This document shows, piece by piece, positions 6,205 to 8,053 of a stretch of DNA of 8,053 nt. Under the pieces are notes generated by a model that worked only from the letters and a program-made list of their open reading frames with translations, ran no database searches and was not told the origin of the DNA. How positions within the stretch are numbered: the stretch's first letter is position 1; every line of letters begins with the position of its first letter. Both the position numbers and the translations under genes were made by a program. The stretch spans positions 1 to 8,053 of the forward strand of contig JAEVZQ010000116.1 in the NCBI GenBank assembly GCA_023392135.1, given 5' to 3'. The stretch is from Pseudomonadota bacterium (GTDB lineage: Bacteria > Pseudomonadota > Alphaproteobacteria > Rhizobiales > Hyphomicrobiaceae).

Positions 6205-6401
6205 AAGTCGCGGTTCGGATTGAAAAGCTGGGAAGCCGCATAGAGCGAGCGGTCGGAAAAATCCGGGAGGTGGCCAGATCCGGGGCGGGGCGCCGCCTAC
6301 ATGGGGCCGTCCAGGCCCGTTCGATTCAGAATGACGAGGTGAGCGATGACGTCGTCCAGCCGGGCTCTGCAGATCGCGATTTTCAACGCGCTCAGCAGTA
6401 A
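6201..6401 (+). CDS. Small hypothetical protein between head closure and tail terminator
   Basis: ATG 6201 overlaps the head closure stop as ATGA and gives 66 residues beginning MKVAVRIEKLGSRIERAVGK. The first ~40 residues are basic and helical; the last 18 are encoded in the region overlapping the DUF3168 gene (6346 onwards) in another frame and look less protein-like. I do not recognise it by sequence. In many siphophages this exact slot, between head closure and DUF3168, holds an HK97 gp10-like protein of about 130-150 residues that also starts with a V-x-I/V-x-G-L type strand and a basic helix. This ORF could be a shortened descendant. The RcGTA cluster has no gene here to my knowledge. 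The alternative is that these 141 bases are a spacer whose open frame is accidental; the coupled start and GAGGAG argue mildly against that. Confidence 0.45.
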   Translation: MKVAVRIEKLGSRIERAVGKIREVARSGAGRRLHGAVQARSIQNDEVSDDVVQPGSADRDFQRAQQ

Positions 6402-6756
6402 TGCGGATGTGCTGAACTCACTTGGTGGAGCACGGATCTACGATCACGTGCCACGTAAAGCGGAGTATCCCTACGTCACCTTCGCGCAATCAATCGTGCA
6501 GGACTGGAGCACTGGCGACGACGAGGGCGACGAGCACATGATCACGCTGCATGTCTGGTGGCGCGCAGAGGACCGTGGCCAACTTCAAGAGATCATCGCA
6601 GCCCTGCACGCGGCCCTGCACGAGCGGGATTTGCCGCTGACCGGGCACCGGCTGGTCAATCTCAGGCATAATCATTCGGAAACGCGGCGCGAGCCGGATG
6701 GCGAGCGATTTCGCGGCATCGTCCGCCTGCGCGCCGTGACTGAGCCGCTGAACTGA
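6346..6756 (+). CDS. DUF3168 tail terminator / tail completion protein (GTA g8-type)
   Basis: Proteins of this family cap the head-proximal end of the tail tube and let the tail attach to the head. The 136-residue length is normal. Family features are the N-terminal helix SRALQIAIFNALSSNADVLN (5-24), IYDHVPRKAEYPYVTF (31-46), the strand MITLHVWWRAEDRGQLQEI (65-83) with the helix IIAALHAALHE after it, and the C-terminal strands RLVNLRHNHSETRREPDGE (102-120) and FRGIVRLRAVTEP. The start ATG 6346 has GAGG 6 bases upstream within TGACGAGGTG. The same ten bases stand four bases before the start of the g10-type gene at 7216. The gene overlaps the preceding small ORF by 56 bases in another frame, and its own strong ribosome site makes it independent of that ORF. 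Confidence 0.92.
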   Translation: MTSSSRALQIAIFNALSSNADVLNSLGGARIYDHVPRKAEYPYVTFAQSIVQDWSTGDDEGDEHMITLHVWWRAEDRGQLQEIIAALHAALHERDLPLTGHRLVNLRHNHSETRREPDGERFRGIVRLRAVTEPLN

Positions 6757-6790
6757 TATCCGAAACTACGTATTGGAAAGAGCGTACGAA

Positions 6791-7204
6791 ATGGCAGCAC
6801 AAAGGGGCAAGGATCTCCTCCTCAAAATCGATTCCGATGATCTCGGCGCATTCGAGACGGTAGCGGGCCTGAGGTCCCGCTCGCTCTCGTTCAATGCCGA
6901 GACCGTAGACGTAACGCATCAGGAATCCGCCGGGCAATGGCGCGAGCTGCTGGCTGGCGCAGGCGCAAAAAGCGCCCGTATCGGCGGGTCGGGCATTTTC
7001 AAGGACGCAGCCTCGGATTCCGCAATCCGGGAAGCGTTCTTTGACGGTCTTATCCGCTCCTGGCAGGTCGTTATTCCGGATTTCGGCACGGTCGAAGGTC
7101 CGTTTCAAATTACATCGTTCGAGCTGACAGGGCGGCACGATGGCGAAGTTGCATTCGACATCGCACTGGAGTCCGCAGGCGAGCTGACGTTTTCGGCAAT
7201 CTGA
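6791..7204 (+). CDS. Major tail tube protein, TP901-1 family (GTA g9-type)
   Basis: This is the repeating subunit of the tail tube through which DNA is delivered. It has 137 residues, close to the GTA form. The pattern fits the phage major tail protein TP901-1 family: N-terminal RGKDLLLKID (5-14), LRSRSLSFNAETVDVTHQES (27-46), WRELLAGAGAKSARIGGSGI (50-69) with FKDAASD after it (70-76), and the conserved C-terminal half WQVVIPDFGTVEGPFQITSF (91-110), ELTGRHDGEVAFDIALESAG (111-130). ATG 6791 has GGAAAGAG 8 bases upstream. A TTG at 6773 would add six residues and would place the ribosome site inside the gene, so I reject it. The gene is separated from DUF3168 by 34 bases, one of the few true gaps in the operon. 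Confidence 0.94.
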   Translation: MAAQRGKDLLLKIDSDDLGAFETVAGLRSRSLSFNAETVDVTHQESAGQWRELLAGAGAKSARIGGSGIFKDAASDSAIREAFFDGLIRSWQVVIPDFGTVEGPFQITSFELTGRHDGEVAFDIALESAGELTFSAI

Positions 7205-7215
7205 CGAGGTGGGGA

Positions 7216-7596
7216 ATGGCAAACGCACGCCGCGGAGAAATCGAAGCCTGTCTCAACGGGAAGACATGGAAGCTGTGCCTGACGCTGGGCGCACTTGCCG
7301 AGCTCGAGCAGGCATTTGGAGATGACGACATGCTGGCGCTGGCGCAGCGGTTCGAAAAGGGCCGGCTGAGCGCTACGGAGGCAGTGCGTATTCTCGGTGC
7401 AGGCCTGCGTGGGGCAGGGCACGACATCTCCGACGAGGAGGTGAAGTCGATGCGAACCGAAAGCGGGGTTTTCGGGATCGTCGATATCGTTGCACGGCTA
7501 CTTTCTGCAACCTTCGGAATGCCGGGCGCAGCAGTACAGGGGAACGGCCAGCGCCCGGAGGTGCGCACGCCCGACCCTTTCCTTGGGTCGATGTAA
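7216..7596 (+). CDS. GTA family tail assembly chaperone-like protein (GTA g10-type)
   Basis: This 126-residue protein resembles the family annotated 'gene transfer agent family protein', placed with phage tail assembly chaperones. It would bind the tape measure protein and help the tail tube polymerise around it. Typical is the short beta start RRGEIEACLNGKTWKLCLTL (5-24), then GALAELEQAFGDDDMLALAQ (25-44), the helical region LSATEAVRILGAGLRGAGHD (51-70) with ISDEEVKSM, and a C-terminal tail ending PDPFLGSM. GAGGTGGGG directly precedes ATG 7216. The TAA stop overlaps the next ATG by one base (TAATG). Near the 3' end an in-phase CCCTTTC (7575-7581) could allow a -1 frameshift into the next gene. 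This gene is one of the strongest pointers to a GTA rather than an ordinary prophage. Confidence 0.9.
   Translation: MANARRGEIEACLNGKTWKLCLTLGALAELEQAFGDDDMLALAQRFEKGRLSATEAVRILGAGLRGAGHDISDEEVKSMRTESGVFGIVDIVARLLSATFGMPGAAVQGNGQRPEVRTPDPFLGSM
7575..7581 (+). promoter_or_regulatory. Candidate -1 ribosomal frameshift site
   Basis: C-CCT-TTC fits the X-XXY-YYZ pattern in the phase of the g10-type gene (codons Pro121-Phe122), 12 bases before its TAA. A -1 slip continues as PWVDV and runs straight into the 64-residue downstream protein, giving a 191-residue fusion. GGCGGC (7598-7603) can pair with GCCGCC (7625-7630), starting 16 bases after the heptamer, which is longer than the usual spacer. 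Lambda-like phages make their tail chaperone pair by such a slip. The functional assignment is inference; TAATG coupling is a simpler alternative. Confidence 0.35.
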
Positions 7597-7790
7597 TGGC
7601 GGCCGGGCTGGGCCTGCTGCGACTGCCGCCGACCGCATTCTGGGCCATGACACCGAAGGAGCTGGCTGCCGCTCTCGGCGCGCTCCACGGTCCATTACGG
7701 ATCGATCCACCGTCCCGGTTTGAGCTCGGCCGGCTGATGCAGGCCTATCCTGACACGACGCAAAGTAGGAGCGAAGATCAGAATGGCTGA
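7596..7790 (+). CDS. Small g10.1-type tail assembly protein (rcc01693/TIGR02216-like)
   Basis: This 64-residue protein carries the pattern LRLPPTAFWAMTPKELAAAL (7-26) and a later FELGRLMQAYPD (42-53). It is typical of the small GTA family found between g10 and the tape measure gene (g10.1 in RcGTA). Its position suggests the distal half of a split tail assembly chaperone, comparable to the T part of lambda gpGT; that role is inference. ATG 7596 shares one base with the preceding TAA, and no good Shine-Dalgarno sequence stands before it, so it probably depends on translation of the upstream gene (re-initiation or frameshift). Its 3' end overlaps the tape measure start by 8 bases (ATGGCTGA). 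Confidence 0.85.
   Translation: MAAGLGLLRLPPTAFWAMTPKELAAALGALHGPLRIDPPSRFELGRLMQAYPDTTQSRSEDQNG
7767..7771 (+). promoter_or_regulatory. Ribosome binding site for the tape measure gene
   Basis: AGGAG ends 11 bases before ATG 7783 and lies within the end of the g10.1-type gene. It supports ATG 7783 as the start of the tape measure protein. Confidence 0.6.
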
Positions 7791-8053
7791 GCCCGTCGAA
7801 ACCTGGACGATCGCAATCGACGCCGACACCTCCAGGCTGCAGCAAGAGTTGGCTGATGCGACGCGTTTCGGGCGCCAGTTCGGAAATGCGCTGACGCACG
7901 CATTTCAGGGCGTGGCGCTCCGTGGGCGCGATCTCGGCGATGTTCTGCGATCGCTGACGCTGAGCCTGTCACGTATGGCCCTGCAAGCGGCGTTCCGTCC
8001 GCTGGAGCAGGGCCTCTCGTCGCTCGTCGGCGGCGCATTCTCCGGTGTTGCGT
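7783..8053 (+). CDS. Tail tape measure protein (GTA g11-type), 3' partial
   Basis: Ninety codons are visible before the window ends, beginning MAEPVETWTIAIDADTSRLQ. Two features fit a tape measure protein. The N-terminal strand (WTIAIDADTSRLQQEL) is of the kind that begins many phage tape measure proteins. It is followed by an amphipathic and then hydrophobic helical region (RDLGDVLRSLTLSLSRMALQ and on to GLSSLVGGAFSGVA). The protein sets tail length and is held by the tail assembly chaperones encoded just upstream. GTA and related alphaproteobacterial forms are short (about 200 residues in RcGTA), and the glycine-rich hydrophobic segment appearing already by residue 80 suggests the same here. 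The full length cannot be seen. AGGAG upstream supports the start, which overlaps the previous stop as ATGGCTGA. Confidence 0.85.
   Translation, partial: MAEPVETWTIAIDADTSRLQQELADATRFGRQFGNALTHAFQGVALRGRDLGDVLRSLTLSLSRMALQAAFRPLEQGLSSLVGGAFSGVA

Overview
The window is one unbroken plus-strand run of phage-type head and early-tail genes. It matches, gene for gene, the layout of the alphaproteobacterial gene transfer agent (GTA) family whose type member is RcGTA of Rhodobacter capsulatus. In order it holds: small terminase-like protein (5' end cut by the window edge), large terminase, HK97 portal, prohead protease, HK97 major capsid protein, gp6-like head-tail connector, head closure protein, a small unassigned ORF, DUF3168 tail terminator, TP901-1-type major tail protein, the GTA-specific g10-type protein, a 64-residue g10.1-type protein, and the start of the tape measure protein (cut by the right edge). 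The high GC content, the GTA-specific g10/g10.1 pair and the early tape measure start suggest an alphaproteobacterium, probably of the Hyphomicrobiales (Rhizobiales) group. The taxonomic call is inference from gene content, not from a marker gene.

Layout. Positions 1-2983 hold packaging and portal (TerS-like, TerL, portal). Positions 2980-4997 hold capsid maturation and shell (protease, capsid). Positions 4998-5302 are the only sizeable non-coding stretch. It contains two related palindromic repeats of 77 bp in opposite orientation, the first of which supplies the stop codon of the capsid gene. Positions 5303-6756 hold the neck (connector, head closure, small ORF, tail terminator). Positions 6791-8053 hold the tail tube, two chaperone-like proteins and the tape measure. 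Almost every junction is a 1-8 base stop/start overlap (GTGA, ATGCTGA, ATGA, ATGA, TAATG, ATGGCTGA), as expected of one translationally coupled transcript. No promoter is visible, so transcription probably starts left of the window.

How the parts work together. The portal forms the unique vertex of a capsid made of HK97-fold subunits. The protease removes the capsid N-terminal delta domain. TerS and TerL thread DNA into the head. The connector, closure and terminator proteins join the head to a tail tube whose length is set by the tape measure protein. No integrase, repressor, lysis or replication gene is visible here, and all the head genes look intact. This fits a domesticated GTA better than a decaying prophage, although the window alone cannot exclude a GTA-related prophage.

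Points most worth a second look are the inverted pair of palindromic elements abutting the capsid stop codon, a possible -1 frameshift site (CCCTTTC, correct phase) joining the g10- and g10.1-type proteins, and a short ORF with a strong Shine-Dalgarno sequence where many siphophages carry an HK97 gp10-like gene.
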